Assembly (NCBI RefSeq): GCF_011758655.1
Contig: NZ_JAAMPA010000001.1
Span: 1,240,001 to 1,304,000, forward strand
Length of the DNA: 64,000 bases
Direction: 5' to 3'
Origin: Modestobacter marinus
GTDB taxonomy: Bacteria; Actinomycetota; Actinomycetes; Mycobacteriales; Geodermatophilaceae
In this document: positions 8,759-16,594 of the stretch, in pieces
Layout of the letters: the number at the start of each line of letters is the position of its first letter
Position numbering within the stretch: the first letter of the stretch is position 1
Position numbers and translations under genes: made by a program
Notes under the pieces: generated by a model
Database searches by the model: none
The model's input: the letters and a program-made list of their open reading frames with translations, nothing else
Told to the model about the DNA's origin: nothing

Positions 8759-9410
8759 CGGTCGTCTCCTCCAGTTGGGACAGCAGCGCCGTCCAGATCT
8801 CGGTGGTGGTCGCGACGGCGGTGTCGGCGTCGGCTGCCGCGCAGGCGGCGATCAGGCGGTCGTGCAGGGCGACCGAGCCCTCCCCGTGGGCCGCGAAGCG
8901 CTGCCGCTCCAGCCGGCGGATCGCCGGGGTGAAGCGGTCGACGGTGGCGGTCAGGGCGGCGTTGCCGCAGCGGGCCAGCAGGACGTCGTGCAGCTCGTCG
9001 TCGGCGCCCATCGCCGCGTCGACGTCCGCGGCCCGCAGCGCGGCGGCGAACCGCTCGTTGGCCGCGCGCATCGCGGCGACGTCCTCGGTGGTGACCCGGC
9101 CGACGGCCTCGCGCACCGCCAGCTCGTGCATCGCCCGGACGACGACGGCGGCGTCCCGGACCTGGTCGAGCACCAGCGGCGTCACGCGGGTGTGGCTCTG
9201 CGGCTTGGCCTCCACCAGCCCCTCGTCGGTCAGCCGGGCCAGTGCGGCGCGCACCGGGGCCACCGACAGACCGAGCCGTCCGGCCAGCGCGGCGTCCTTG
9301 ACCACGGTGCCGGGCGGGAGGTCGCCGGCCACGATCGCGTCGCGGATCCGGGTGAGCGCCTGGTCGCGCAGCAGCACGCGCGGGACCGGATCGAGGGACA
9401 CAACTGACAT
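8745..9410 (-). CDS. GntR family regulator with FCD domain
   Basis: 221 residues. The N-terminal winged helix (about 10-75) reads [19 protein letters not shown], then [20 protein letters not shown] and [10 protein letters not shown]. An all-helical FCD effector domain follows, with the usual metal or ligand residues ([14 protein letters not shown], later [10 protein letters not shown] and LHDRLI). It is the first gene of an operon with acdS, so it most likely controls ACC use. The ATG at 9410 has no Shine-Dalgarno and follows directly on a perfect 12-bp palindrome. The mRNA may be leaderless, or translation may start at the GTG three codons later. Confidence 0.87.
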   Translation of the reverse strand: MSVVSLDPVPRVLLRDQALTRIRDAIVAGDLPPGTVVKDAALAGRLGLSVAPVRAALARLTDEGLVEAKPQSHTRVTPLVLDQVRDAAVVVRAMHELAVREAVGRVTTEDVAAMRAANERFAAALRAADVDAAMGADDELHDVLLARCGNAALTATVDRFTPAIRRLERQRFAAHGEGSVALHDRLIAACAAADADTAVATTTEIWTALLSQLEETTDERS

Positions 9411-9422
9411 CTGACATGTCAG
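9411..9422. promoter_or_regulatory. Candidate GntR (FCD) operator
   Basis: CTGACATGTCAG is a perfect 12-bp palindrome lying directly upstream of the GntR start codon. A further TGACAT half-site lies at 9405-9410. FCD-type GntR proteins often bind short palindromes containing GT and AC steps. Its place at the start codon suggests autoregulation of the regulator and acdS. Confidence 0.55.
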
Positions 9423-9527
9423 TGCACCTCGCTGTCAACGACTTCCCGCGGAGCAAGGCCGGATCGCTGCGGTCCTCGGCAGGGCGGCCACTGTCCGACT
9501 CGGCGCGCCGCCGCGAGCATCGACGGC

Positions 9528-9965
9528 ATGGACTGGACGACCACCCCCGCCGACGCCGCCGCCCACTTCGCCCGGCGGCTGGCCGTGGAGACCGACGTCT
9601 CCGACGTCCACGCCGCGCTGGAGTCCGGCCGGCCCGGCTTCGTGCTGCTGGACAGCCGCAGCGCCGAGTCCTGGGCCCAGGGCCACGTGCCGGGCGCCGT
9701 CCACCTGCCCGGCCGGGAGATCACCGCCCGCGCGGCAGAGCTCGACCCCGCCGTCCCGGTGGTGACCTACTGCTGGGGGCCGGGCTGCAACGGGGCCATC
9801 CGTGCGGCGCTGACGCTGGCCCAGCTGGGTTACCGGGTGCGCGAGATGATCGGCGGGTTCGAGTACTGGGCGCGCGAGGGACTGCCGGTCGAGACGGCAG
9901 ACGGGGTGGCCCGTCCCGCGGTCGACCCGCTGACCGCGCCGGCCGAGGTCAGCTGCGGCTGCTGA
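9528..9965 (+). CDS. Rhodanese-like sulfurtransferase
   Basis: 145 residues from ATG. A single rhodanese domain: LLDSRSAESWAQGHVPGAVH, then HLPGREI and the active-site loop VVTYCWGPGCNGA, with Cys82 as the likely persulfide carrier. EMIGGFEYWAREGLPVE is the usual C-terminal motif. The tail ends CGC, which adds two cysteines. It may transfer sulfur from thiosulfate or another persulfide donor to an acceptor in the cytoplasm. It is convergent with the HxlR gene, three bases away. Confidence 0.85.
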   Translation: MDWTTTPADAAAHFARRLAVETDVSDVHAALESGRPGFVLLDSRSAESWAQGHVPGAVHLPGREITARAAELDPAVPVVTYCWGPGCNGAIRAALTLAQLGYRVREMIGGFEYWAREGLPVETADGVARPAVDPLTAPAEVSCGC

Positions 9966-9968
9966 GGC

Positions 9969-10322
9969 TCAGCAGTGCCCGGTGCACTCGCGCTCGGGCA
10001 GGCTCACCCGGGCCCAGTCGGCCAGCTGCTCGAGCACCGGCCGCAGCGAGGCGCCCGCGTCGGTGAGCTGGTAGCTCACCGACACCGGCGGGCCCTCGTC
10101 GACCGTGCGCTGCACCAACCCGGCCTGCGTGAGCTCGGTCAGCCGGTCGGAGAGCACCGAGTCGCTGATCCCGCCGACCGCCCGCCGGAGGCCGCTGAAG
10201 CCCGCCGGACCGCCGGCCAGCACGCCGATGATCAGGCCGTTCCAGCGCTTGCCGAGGAACCCGAAGGCGCGCACCAGGGCGCCGTCGCACGCCTCCGGGG
10301 TGTGCACCACGTCCTCGGTCAC
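9969..10322 (-). CDS. HxlR family regulator, probably thiol/quinone-responsive
   Basis: 117 residues. A winged helix: LGKRWNGLIIGVLAGGPAGF, then SGLRRAVGGISDSVLSDRL, and TQAGLVQRTVDEGPPVSVSY. An N-terminal Cys in EACDGAL sits where the redox cysteine of YodB-like members is found, and two more Cys end the protein (ECTGHC). It is divergent from an azoreductase gene, the same pairing as Bacillus YodB and AzoR1, so quinone- or diamide-type stress is a reasonable signal (inference). The intergenic region has repeats suited to its binding. Confidence 0.85.
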   Translation of the reverse strand: MTEDVVHTPEACDGALVRAFGFLGKRWNGLIIGVLAGGPAGFSGLRRAVGGISDSVLSDRLTELTQAGLVQRTVDEGPPVSVSYQLTDAGASLRPVLEQLADWARVSLPERECTGHC

Positions 10323-10350
10323 GACCTCAGCCTAGTCGTCCACAGTGGGG

Positions 10351-10392
10351 GCACTTCTGGAATCGAAGTGCTAGCTTTCCCGAAGTGCTAGC
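10351..10392. promoter_or_regulatory. Repeated operator-like sites between HxlR and azoreductase genes
   Basis: GCACTTC (10351-10357) and GAAGTGC (10365-10371) form an inverted repeat. The 12-mer CGAAGTGCTAGC occurs twice, at 10364-10375 and 10381-10392, 17 bp apart. CTAGC recurs further on, just before the Shine-Dalgarno of the azoreductase. This is the densest repeat in the 103-bp divergent region and the likely HxlR binding site. Confidence 0.6.
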
Positions 10393-10425
10393 GATCAGCT
10401 AGCGACTAGTGCATGAGGAGCGATC

Positions 10426-11080
10426 ATGTCCCTGTTCCGTCTGGACGCCAGCATCCGGGTCGAGGGCTCGGCCAGCCGCGAGATCGCGGACATCGTCGAG
10501 CGCGAGTGGCGGGCCGGGAACCCCGACGCCCCGGTCACCCGCCGGCACGTCGGCACCGAGCCGATCCCGGCCACCGCCTGGGGCGCGGCGGTCGCCGGCT
10601 CCTTACCTGCCGGCGGCGGAACGGACGCCGGAGCAGGCCGGGGCCCTCGCGCTCGCCGCCACGCTGGCCGACGAGATCGCCGACGCCGAGGCCCTGCTGT
10701 TCGCCGTCCCGCTGTACAACTTCGGCGTCTCGCAGCACATCAAGACCTACGTCGACCTGGTCATCACCGACCCACGGTTCGGCCCCCGCGCCGAGCCGCC
10801 GACCGCGGGCAAGCCCGCCGTGCTGGTCACCGTCCGCGGCGGCAACTACAGCGCCGGCACCCCGCGCGAGGGCTGGGACCACGCCACCGGCTGGCTGCGC
10901 CGCATCCTCGCCGACGTGTGGGGGATGGACCTGCGGGTGGTCGAGCGCGACTTCACCCTGGTCGGGGTCAACCCGGCACTGGACTCCTTCACCGACCTGG
11001 CCGCAGAGTTGAAGGCGACCGCCGAGCGGGAGGCCACCGAGCACGGCCGACTGCTCAGCAGCACCCCCGCCGCCGCCTGA
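10426..11080 (+). pseudogene. azoR: FMN-dependent NADH-azoreductase, broken by a one-base insertion
   Basis: The first 58 residues (from MSLFRLDASIRVEGSASREI) are in the frame of the ATG at 10426, which has a Shine-Dalgarno GAGGAG. After VAGS the frame is lost. The rest (LPAAERTPEQAGALALAATL, then FAVPLYNFGVSQHIKTYVD and VTVRGGNYS) continues in another frame to TGA at 11080. Removing one T from CCTTAC at 10601-10606 restores a continuous protein of about 217 residues. The flavodoxin-like fold, the PLYNFG FMN loop and the GG-YS motif are AzoR features. It may be a recent mutation or a sequence error. Confidence 0.8.
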
Positions 11081-11099
11081 ACCACGACCGCACCCCGGC

Positions 11100-11645
11100 T
11101 CAGCGCAGCGCCGGGGGCGGGTCGTCGGACAGGCGCGACCAGAGCAGCTCGTCGTGCCGGACGCCGTCCCCGTACCGGAAGCTGCGCCGCAACCGGCCCT
11201 CGCGGGTGAACCCGGCCCTGGCCGCCACCCGCCCCGACGCCTCGTTCTCCACCGCGTGGAACAGCTGTACCCGGTCCAGTTCCAGCACGGCGAACCCCCA
11301 CCGACACGCGGCGTCGACCGCCCGCACGGCCACCCCGCGACCGCGGGCCGCCGGCACCGTCCAGTACCCGATCTCCGCGTCCCCCTGATCCCGGTCGACC
11401 GAGTGCAGGGACACCGAGCCGAGCAGCCGGTCGGCCGGGTCGGCCACCGCCCAGGAGGCGTGGTCGCCGCTGCTCCAGTCCCGCCGTCGGGCCAGCAGCG
11501 CCCGGGCGTCCTCCCGCGAGCCGGATCCGGCGTCGTTCCACCGCCGCGTCTCCGGGTCCTGCAACGCCGCCCAGGCGGCGTCGACGTCGTCCTCCCGCCA
11601 GGGCCGGAGCACCAGGCCACCGGCCGGCAGCACGCACGGCTCCAC
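11100..11645 (-). CDS. GNAT family N-acetyltransferase (RimJ/RimL-like)
   Basis: 181 residues. The GNAT core is clear: LVLRPWREDDVDAAWAALQD at the N-terminus, GYWTVPAARGRGVAVRAVDA (acetyl-CoA-binding R-G-R-G loop, about 95-115), and NEASGRVAARAGFTREGRLR near the end. These motifs fit the branch that acetylates ribosomal proteins, antibiotics or small amines; the substrate is unknown. It ends 19 bases past the azoreductase stop on the opposite strand. Its start lies three bases from the stop of the UTRA regulator, so it may be the last gene of the nag operon. Confidence 0.8.
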   Translation of the reverse strand: MEPCVLPAGGLVLRPWREDDVDAAWAALQDPETRRWNDAGSGSREDARALLARRRDWSSGDHASWAVADPADRLLGSVSLHSVDRDQGDAEIGYWTVPAARGRGVAVRAVDAACRWGFAVLELDRVQLFHAVENEASGRVAARAGFTREGRLRRSFRYGDGVRHDELLWSRLSDDPPPALR

Positions 11646-11648
11646 CGC

Positions 11649-12395
11649 TCAGCCCTCCCCCAGCTCGACCGTCACCGCGACCTCGTACCGGTCACCGCGG
11701 TAGGTCGACAGCGCGTGCTCGACCGGCCGGCCGGCGCTGTAGGAGACCCGGTCGAACACCAGCACCGGGCGGGACGCCGCCAGCCCGAGCAGGACGGCGC
11801 ACTCCCGGTCGACCTCCGCCGCCCGCACGGTCTGCTCGGCCCGCTCGATCGTGACGCCGTACCGCTGGGCGAGCAGCGTGTACAGCGAGCCGGTGAAGTC
11901 GGCCGCGTCCAGGTCCGGGGCCACCGCGACCGGGTACCAGCCGTCGTCGACCGACATCGGCTGGTCGTCGGCCAGCCGCAGCCGGCGCACGTGCCAGGCC
12001 GGCTCCCCCGCCACCAGCCCCAGCGCGGCCCGGGTCGCCGGCGGCGGCACGGCCCGGCCGACCGTCAGGACGACGGTGGCCGGCCGCAGCCCCATCCGGC
12101 GCATGTCCTCGGAGAAGGAGGCCAGGTGCAGCCGGGACCGCGCGGGCCGCTCCGCGACGAAGGTGCCCTTGCCGCGCACCCGGACCAGCACCCCCTCGCT
12201 GACCAGCTGGCCGATCGCCTCCCGGACGGTGATCCGGCTGACCCCGTGCTCGGTGCACAGCTGCCGCTCACCGGGCAGCGGCGCACCCGCGGGCAGCCCG
12301 GCCGCCAGCTCGGCCAGCCGGCCGCGCAGCTGCTCGTGCTTGGGCACCACCCCGTCGACGATCACGCCCACCCCTGCGTCGGACCGTTCCGTCAC
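11649..12395 (-). CDS. GntR family regulator with UTRA domain (DasR/NagR-like)
   Basis: 248 residues from the GTG at 12395, whose bases overlap the nagB stop (GTGA). A winged helix (about 15-85: LRGRLAELAAGLPAGAPLPG, then VSRITVREAIGQLVSEGVLV and RGKGTFVAE) precedes a UTRA sensor domain (about 95-240: VDDGWYPVAVAPDLDAADFT, LYTLLAQRYGV, LVFDRVSYSAGRPVEH). In Streptomyces, DasR-type proteins repress amino-sugar genes and release DNA when they bind glucosamine-6-phosphate. Being third in the nagA-nagB operon, it most likely senses the NagA/NagB intermediates. Confidence 0.88.
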   Translation of the reverse strand: MTERSDAGVGVIVDGVVPKHEQLRGRLAELAAGLPAGAPLPGERQLCTEHGVSRITVREAIGQLVSEGVLVRVRGKGTFVAERPARSRLHLASFSEDMRRMGLRPATVVLTVGRAVPPPATRAALGLVAGEPAWHVRRLRLADDQPMSVDDGWYPVAVAPDLDAADFTGSLYTLLAQRYGVTIERAEQTVRAAEVDRECAVLLGLAASRPVLVFDRVSYSAGRPVEHALSTYRGDRYEVAVTVELGEG

Positions 12396-13189
12396 CAGCG
12401 CTGCTGGGGCAGCTTGTGCCGCAGCACGTACCGGTAGTAGTCGGCCCGGGTCAGCTGGGCGCCGGCCGCCTCGTCGACGACGAGGGTGACGTGCCGGTGC
12501 AGCTGCAGCACCGAGCCCGGGCAGGTCGCCGTCAGCGGCCCCTCCACGGCGGCGGCGATCGCGGCCGCCTTGGCCTCCCCGGTCGCCACCAGCACCAGGT
12601 GCTCGGCGCCGAGGATCGTGCCCAGCCCCTGGGTGATCACGTGCCGGGGCACGGCGTCGACGTCGTCGCCGAAGAAGCGGGCGTTGTCGACCCGGGTCTG
12701 CTCGGTCAGCGTCTTGACCCGGGTGCGGCTGGCCAGCGAGGAGCCGGGCTCGTTGAAGCCGAGGTGCCCGTTGGCCCCGATGCCCAGCACCTGCACGGCC
12801 ACCGGCCCGGCGGCCAGCAGCTGGTCCTCGTAGTCCCGGGCGGCCTGCAGCGGGTCGGCGGCCGCGCCGTCCGGCCCGTGCACCACCGCGGGGTCCAGCC
12901 CGAGCTCGTCGGTCAGCTCGCGGCGGATCACCTCGCGGTAGCTCTCCGGGTGGCCGCCGGGCAGGCCCACGTACTCGTCGAGCAGGAAGGCCTGCACGCC
13001 CTCGAACGCCAGCCCCTCCTCCCGGTGCCGGCGCAGCAGCTCCTGGTAGGCGAGCAGCGGCGAGGACCCGGTGGCCAGGCCCAGCACCACCGGACCGCCC
13101 CGGCCCAGCGCGGCCAGCACCGACCCGGCGACGGCGTCGGCGACGACCCGCCCGCACTCCTCGGGGGTGGGCAGCAGGACGACCTCCAC
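12392..13189 (-). CDS. nagB: Glucosamine-6-phosphate deaminase
   Basis: Converts glucosamine-6-phosphate to fructose-6-phosphate and ammonia. 265 residues from a GTG with Shine-Dalgarno GAGGAGAG, which lies inside the end of nagA. Motifs: LGLATGSSPLLAYQEL (phosphate binding), FLLDEYVGLPGGHPESY (catalytic Asp), GIGANGHLGFNEPGSS (with the catalytic His) and SRTRVKTLT. Length is the family norm. It starts two bases past the nagA stop and overlaps the regulator gene, so the three are one transcript. Confidence 0.94.
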   Translation of the reverse strand: MEVVLLPTPEECGRVVADAVAGSVLAALGRGGPVVLGLATGSSPLLAYQELLRRHREEGLAFEGVQAFLLDEYVGLPGGHPESYREVIRRELTDELGLDPAVVHGPDGAAADPLQAARDYEDQLLAAGPVAVQVLGIGANGHLGFNEPGSSLASRTRVKTLTEQTRVDNARFFGDDVDAVPRHVITQGLGTILGAEHLVLVATGEAKAAAIAAAVEGPLTATCPGSVLQLHRHVTLVVDEAAGAQLTRADYYRYVLRHKLPQQRW

Positions 13190-13191
13190 GG

Positions 13192-14406
13192 TCAGCTCTC
13201 CTCTCGGTGCACCCACGCACCGGCCCGGAGGACGGCGGTGGGGTTCAGTTCCGGGTCGGTGACGAGCACGTCGGCGCGCGCGCCTCGGATCAGGTGCCCG
13301 ACGTCGGTGCGGCCGAGCAGCCGGGCGGGGGTGCCGCTCGCCGCGAGGACGGCGCCGGCCAGCGGGACGCCGGCGGCCACGGTCGCGCGGACGACGTCCA
13401 CCAGCCGGGCGGTGCCCCCGGCGATGGCGCCCGATCCGCCGGCGAGCCGGGCGACGCCGTCGCGCACCTCGACCGGCAGGGCACCGAGGTGGTAGCTGCC
13501 ATCGGCCGTCCCGGCGGCGGCCATCGCGTCGGTGACCAGCGCGATCGCGCCCGGGCCGACCAGGTCGAACACGGTCGCCACCGTCTCCGGCGCCAGGTGC
13601 ACGCCGTCGCCGATCAGCTCGACCACCAGCTCACCGCGCGCCGCGGCGGCCAGGCAGGCGGCGACCGGGCCGGGCGCGCGGGACAGCAGCGGCGGCATGC
13701 CGTTGAACAGGTGGGTGGCCGAGAGCGGGCCACCGGGCGCCGCGCTGCGGATCGCCGCGGTGACCTCGACCGCGCCGGCGTCGGTGTGGCCGAAGCTGGG
13801 CAGCACCCCGTGCGCCCGCAGCAGGTCGACCAGCTCCGCCCGGTGCGCGGTCTCCGGCGCCAGCGTCATCGACACGACCGTCCCCCGGCCGGTGGTCAGC
13901 AGGTCGGCCAGCAGGGCCGGGTCGCCGGGGAGCAGCGCGGCCGGGTCCTGGGCGCCGCACCGGGCAGCGGAGAGGAACGGCCCCTCCAGGTGCACCCCGG
14001 CCAGCTCGCCCTCCTCGACCAGCGGGGCGAGCAGGGCCAGCCGCCCCCGCAGCACCGCCGCGGGCGCGGAGACCAGGCTGGCCACCAGCGTCGTCGTCCC
14101 GTGCGCCCGGTGGTGGGCGGCCGCGGCGCGCACTCCGGCGACGTCCGCGTCGGGGAAGCCGTGGCCGGCGGCCCCGTGGCAGTGCAGGTCGACCAGTCCG
14201 GGCAGCAGCAGCGTGCCCGGTGCCGGCGGGGGGAGGACGCCGTCCCACTCCCCGGCCGGGCCAGCGAAGGCCACCCGGCCGCCGGTGACGGCGAGCACCC
14301 CGTCGTCGACGACCGAGCCGCCGGTGACCAGCCGGCCCCGCAGCACGGGGCCCGGGGCCTGCGAGCCGGTGGGCCCACCGCGGGGCGCGACGCTCCGGGC
14401 GGGCAT
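13192..14406 (-). CDS. nagA: N-acetylglucosamine-6-phosphate deacetylase
   Basis: Removes acetate from GlcNAc-6-phosphate, feeding NagB. 404 residues, amidohydrolase fold. PGLVDLHCHGAAGHGFPDAD carries the first metal-binding His pair. HLEGPFLS has the metal Glu, FGHTDAG and SATHLFNGM carry the further His ligands, and LVTDAMAAAGTADG has the catalytic Asp. The N-terminal 20 residues are Pro/Gly-rich and may not belong; a later start near VLRGRLVTGG is possible. It is first in the operon, behind a dre-like palindrome. Confidence 0.93.
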   Translation of the reverse strand: MPARSVAPRGGPTGSQAPGPVLRGRLVTGGSVVDDGVLAVTGGRVAFAGPAGEWDGVLPPPAPGTLLLPGLVDLHCHGAAGHGFPDADVAGVRAAAAHHRAHGTTTLVASLVSAPAAVLRGRLALLAPLVEEGELAGVHLEGPFLSAARCGAQDPAALLPGDPALLADLLTTGRGTVVSMTLAPETAHRAELVDLLRAHGVLPSFGHTDAGAVEVTAAIRSAAPGGPLSATHLFNGMPPLLSRAPGPVAACLAAAARGELVVELIGDGVHLAPETVATVFDLVGPGAIALVTDAMAAAGTADGSYHLGALPVEVRDGVARLAGGSGAIAGGTARLVDVVRATVAAGVPLAGAVLAASGTPARLLGRTDVGHLIRGARADVLVTDPELNPTAVLRAGAWVHREES

Positions 14407-14466
14407 CCAGGACTCCTCAGGGACGGGCGGGCTGACAGTTCAGCCGGTGCAGTGACAGCGGCCCTG

Positions 14467-14482
14467 TCCGGTCATGACCAGT
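14467..14482. promoter_or_regulatory. dre-like operator for the DasR-type regulator
   Basis: TCCGGTCATGACCAGT contains the perfect palindrome GGTCATGACC (14470-14479), 61 bases upstream of nagA. Streptomyces dre sites read close to ACTGGTCTAGACCACT. On the nagA strand this site reads ACTGGTCATGACCGGA, and differs mainly in the central TA. It is the natural target of the UTRA regulator in the same operon. Confidence 0.65.
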
Positions 14483-14570
14483 GCATGGAGGATGACCGGT
14501 GCCTGAGCCTCGTGTCAACGTGCCCTCACGTCCCGCGGAGCTGGAGCAGGCCGGGCGCTACCGTCCGGCC

Positions 14571-15080
14571 GTGAGCGAGCGCGAACGCACCTACTCCTGG
14601 GGCGACCCGATGCAGACGGCGACGGCCGCCCGGACGATGGCGGGGGTCGACCTCCTGCGGGCGGCGATGTCCGGCGACCTGCCCGGGCCGCCGATCGCCG
14701 CCTCCCTCGGGTTCGACCTGGTCGAGGTGACCGAGGGCCGCGTCGTCTTCGCGTTCGAGCCGGCCGAGTACCACTACAACCCGATCGGCTCGGTGCACGG
14801 CGGCGTCTACGCGACGCTGCTCGACTCGGCCGCCGGCTGCGCCGTCCACTCGATGCTGCCCGCCGGGGTCGGCTACACCAGCCTGGACCTGACGGTGAAG
14901 TTCCTCCGCGCCATCACCCTGGACACCGGCCGGGTGACCTGCGTCGGCACGGTGACCCACCTGGGCGGCCGCACCGCGCTCGCCGAGGCCCGCCTGCTCG
15001 ACGGGGCCGACCGGCTGCTCGGGACGGCGGTCAGCAGCATCCTGGTCATCCGCCCCCAGCCCGGCACCCAGGTCGGCTGA
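14571..15080 (+). CDS. Hotdog-fold thioesterase (PaaI family)
   Basis: 169 residues from the GTG at 14571 (VSERERTYSWGDP). An in-frame ATG at 14499 would add 24 less convincing residues. The hotdog signature is clear: NPIGSVHGGVYATLLDSAAG contains the catalytic-type HGG with an Asp one turn later. It is followed by GYTSLDLTVKFLRAIT and VTHLGGRTALAEARL. Such enzymes hydrolyse acyl- or aryl-CoA thioesters in the cytoplasm. The substrate is unknown. It is divergent from nagA. Confidence 0.82.
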   Translation: MSERERTYSWGDPMQTATAARTMAGVDLLRAAMSGDLPGPPIAASLGFDLVEVTEGRVVFAFEPAEYHYNPIGSVHGGVYATLLDSAAGCAVHSMLPAGVGYTSLDLTVKFLRAITLDTGRVTCVGTVTHLGGRTALAEARLLDGADRLLGTAVSSILVIRPQPGTQVG

Positions 15081-15179
15081 GCTCGTCGCCGTCCTCGACT
15101 GCGCAGTTGCGGTCGACCCACGCGGCGTGTCCCGCCGTGTCGGCGACCACAAGTGCTCACTCGACGGACGCCGGGCGGC

Positions 15180-15692
15180 TCAGGCCGGGACGCTGACCCC
15201 GAGGCCGCCCTTGGTCTCGGCGCCGTAGCGGGCGATCTCGGCGTCCAGGTCCAGCGGCCGGGTGGTCGCGCCCAGCTCCCGGACGTCGGGGGTGATCAGG
15301 TCGGCGGGCAGCAGCCAGGAGACCTCGAACTCGATGCCGTCGGGGTCCCGGGCGTAGAGCGCCTTGGTGGTGGCGTGGTCGGAGGCCCCGGCCAGCGCCC
15401 CGGCGTCGGCCAGCGCGCCCCGGAACCGGGCCAGCTCGGCGAGCGTGTCGACCTCCCAGGCCAGGTGGTAGAGCCCGACGGTGCTGCGCCCGGCGCCGGA
15501 CGGGCCGGCCTGCACACCGACCGCGAACAGACCCAGGTCGTGGTCGTTGGTCGACCCCTCGGCCTGCAGGAACACCGCCTGGCCGGGCATCTCGACCTTG
15601 ACGCGGAAGCCGAGGACGTCGCGGTAGAAGGCGGCGCTGCGGTCGACGTCGCGGACGAAGAGGACGGCGTGGTTGAGGCGCTGGACGGGCAC
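15180..15692 (-). CDS. VOC family protein (catechol dioxygenase/glyoxalase-like)
   Basis: 170 residues, with two beta-alpha-beta-beta-beta modules. First half: LNHAVLFVRDVDRSAAFYRD, then VLGFRV. Second half: VGLYHLAWEVDTLAEL, then ALYARDPDGIEFEVSW. The metal-ligand pattern is a His near the N-terminus (H8), a His in YHLAWE and a Glu in GIEFEV. Close relatives include CatE/MhqO-type enzymes that remove catechols or quinones. A perfect palindrome lies 42 bp upstream, as expected for MarR-type control. Confidence 0.82.
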   Translation of the reverse strand: MPVQRLNHAVLFVRDVDRSAAFYRDVLGFRVKVEMPGQAVFLQAEGSTNDHDLGLFAVGVQAGPSGAGRSTVGLYHLAWEVDTLAELARFRGALADAGALAGASDHATTKALYARDPDGIEFEVSWLLPADLITPDVRELGATTRPLDLDAEIARYGAETKGGLGVSVPA

Positions 15693-15733
15693 GGTGCACT
15701 CCTGAGGTCGTCGAGGCAGCCAGTCTGCGCCTG

Positions 15734-15755
15734 GTTGCTTGAGAATTCAAGCAAC
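15734..15755. promoter_or_regulatory. MarR-type operator upstream of the VOC gene
   Basis: GTTGCTTGA-GAAT-TCAAGCAAC is a perfect inverted repeat with 9-bp arms and a 4-base centre. The TTGA..TCAA core is typical of MarR-family operators at quinone- or catechol-responsive genes. No MarR gene is in this window, so the regulator is encoded elsewhere. Confidence 0.6.
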
Positions 15756-15836
15756 TACCTGGTGAGGTGACCCGAGCGACGCGGCGGGCGGAGCCCGGGC
15801 GTGACCGGGCCGGCGGTGGCGCCCTGCGCGCCGAGG

Positions 15837-16430
15837 TCAGCCGAACGGCGCCCGGCCGCCCGGCAGCGACGCCGCGTCGGTGAGCACCGCGTCGATCAGG
15901 CCGTAGTCGCGCGCCTGGGTCGCGGTGAACCAGCGGTCGCGGTCGGAGTCGCGCTCGATCTGCTCGACCGACTGCCCGGAGTGCTCGGCCTGCAGCTCGT
16001 TGAGCTCTTGCTTCATCCGCGTCAGCATCTCCGCGCGGATCGTGATGTCGGCCGCCGTCCCGCCGAGCCCGGCCGAGGGCTGGTGCATCATGATCCGCGC
16101 GTGCGGCAGCGCGAACCGCTTCCCGGGCGTGCCCGCACTGAGCAGGAACTGGCCCATCGACGCGGCCATCCCCATCCCGTAGGTGGCCACGTCGCAGTCG
16201 ACGAACCGCATGGTGTCGAACAGGGCCATCCCGGCGCTGACGCCGCCACCGGGTGAGTTGACGTAGAGGTGGATGTCCCGGCGCGGGTCCTCCGCCGAGA
16301 GCAGCAGCATCTGGGCGGCGAGCTGGTTGGCGATCTCGTCGTCGACCTCACGGCCGAGGAAGACGATCCGCTCCCGGAGGAGGCGGTCGTAGACGGCGTC
16401 GCCCAGGGACGTGGTGGTGGGACCGGTCAT
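15837..16430 (-). CDS. clpP: ATP-dependent Clp protease proteolytic subunit
   Basis: Serine protease subunit that forms the barrel degrading proteins unfolded by ClpX or ClpC. 197 residues. Catalytic triad: Ser91 in GMGMAASMGQFLL, His116 in ARIMMHQPSAG, and an Asp in the DRDRWFTA region (about 167). The N-terminal propeptide is very short. It stands alone rather than in the clpP1-clpP2-clpX operon usual in actinobacteria. It is therefore probably an extra, stress-related ClpP paralogue (inference). Confidence 0.92.
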   Translation of the reverse strand: MTGPTTTSLGDAVYDRLLRERIVFLGREVDDEIANQLAAQMLLLSAEDPRRDIHLYVNSPGGGVSAGMALFDTMRFVDCDVATYGMGMAASMGQFLLSAGTPGKRFALPHARIMMHQPSAGLGGTAADITIRAEMLTRMKQELNELQAEHSGQSVEQIERDSDRDRWFTATQARDYGLIDAVLTDAASLPGGRAPFG

Positions 16431-16482
16431 CTCGGCATCCCCTCTTCAACATCGGAATGGACGCCGTCAGCCAATCGCCATG

Positions 16483-16507
16483 CATTCCTGGAAGCCAGTC
16501 AGGAATG
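16483..16507. promoter_or_regulatory. Inverted repeat upstream of clpP
   Basis: CATTCCTG (16483-16490) and CAGGAATG (16500-16507) are perfect 8-bp arms around nine bases, 53 bases upstream of the clpP start. GGAATGG at 16454-16460 resembles a third half-site. This is a candidate regulator site in the clpP / GNAT divergent region. It does not match a site I know. Confidence 0.4.
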
Positions 16508-16594
16508 GCGTATTGCGCTCTCCGCGCACTTCTTGTGCTGTCAGAGGAATGGTCTGGACGGCGCACGTCCGCGGGTGCGTGGTCTGATGGCGCG

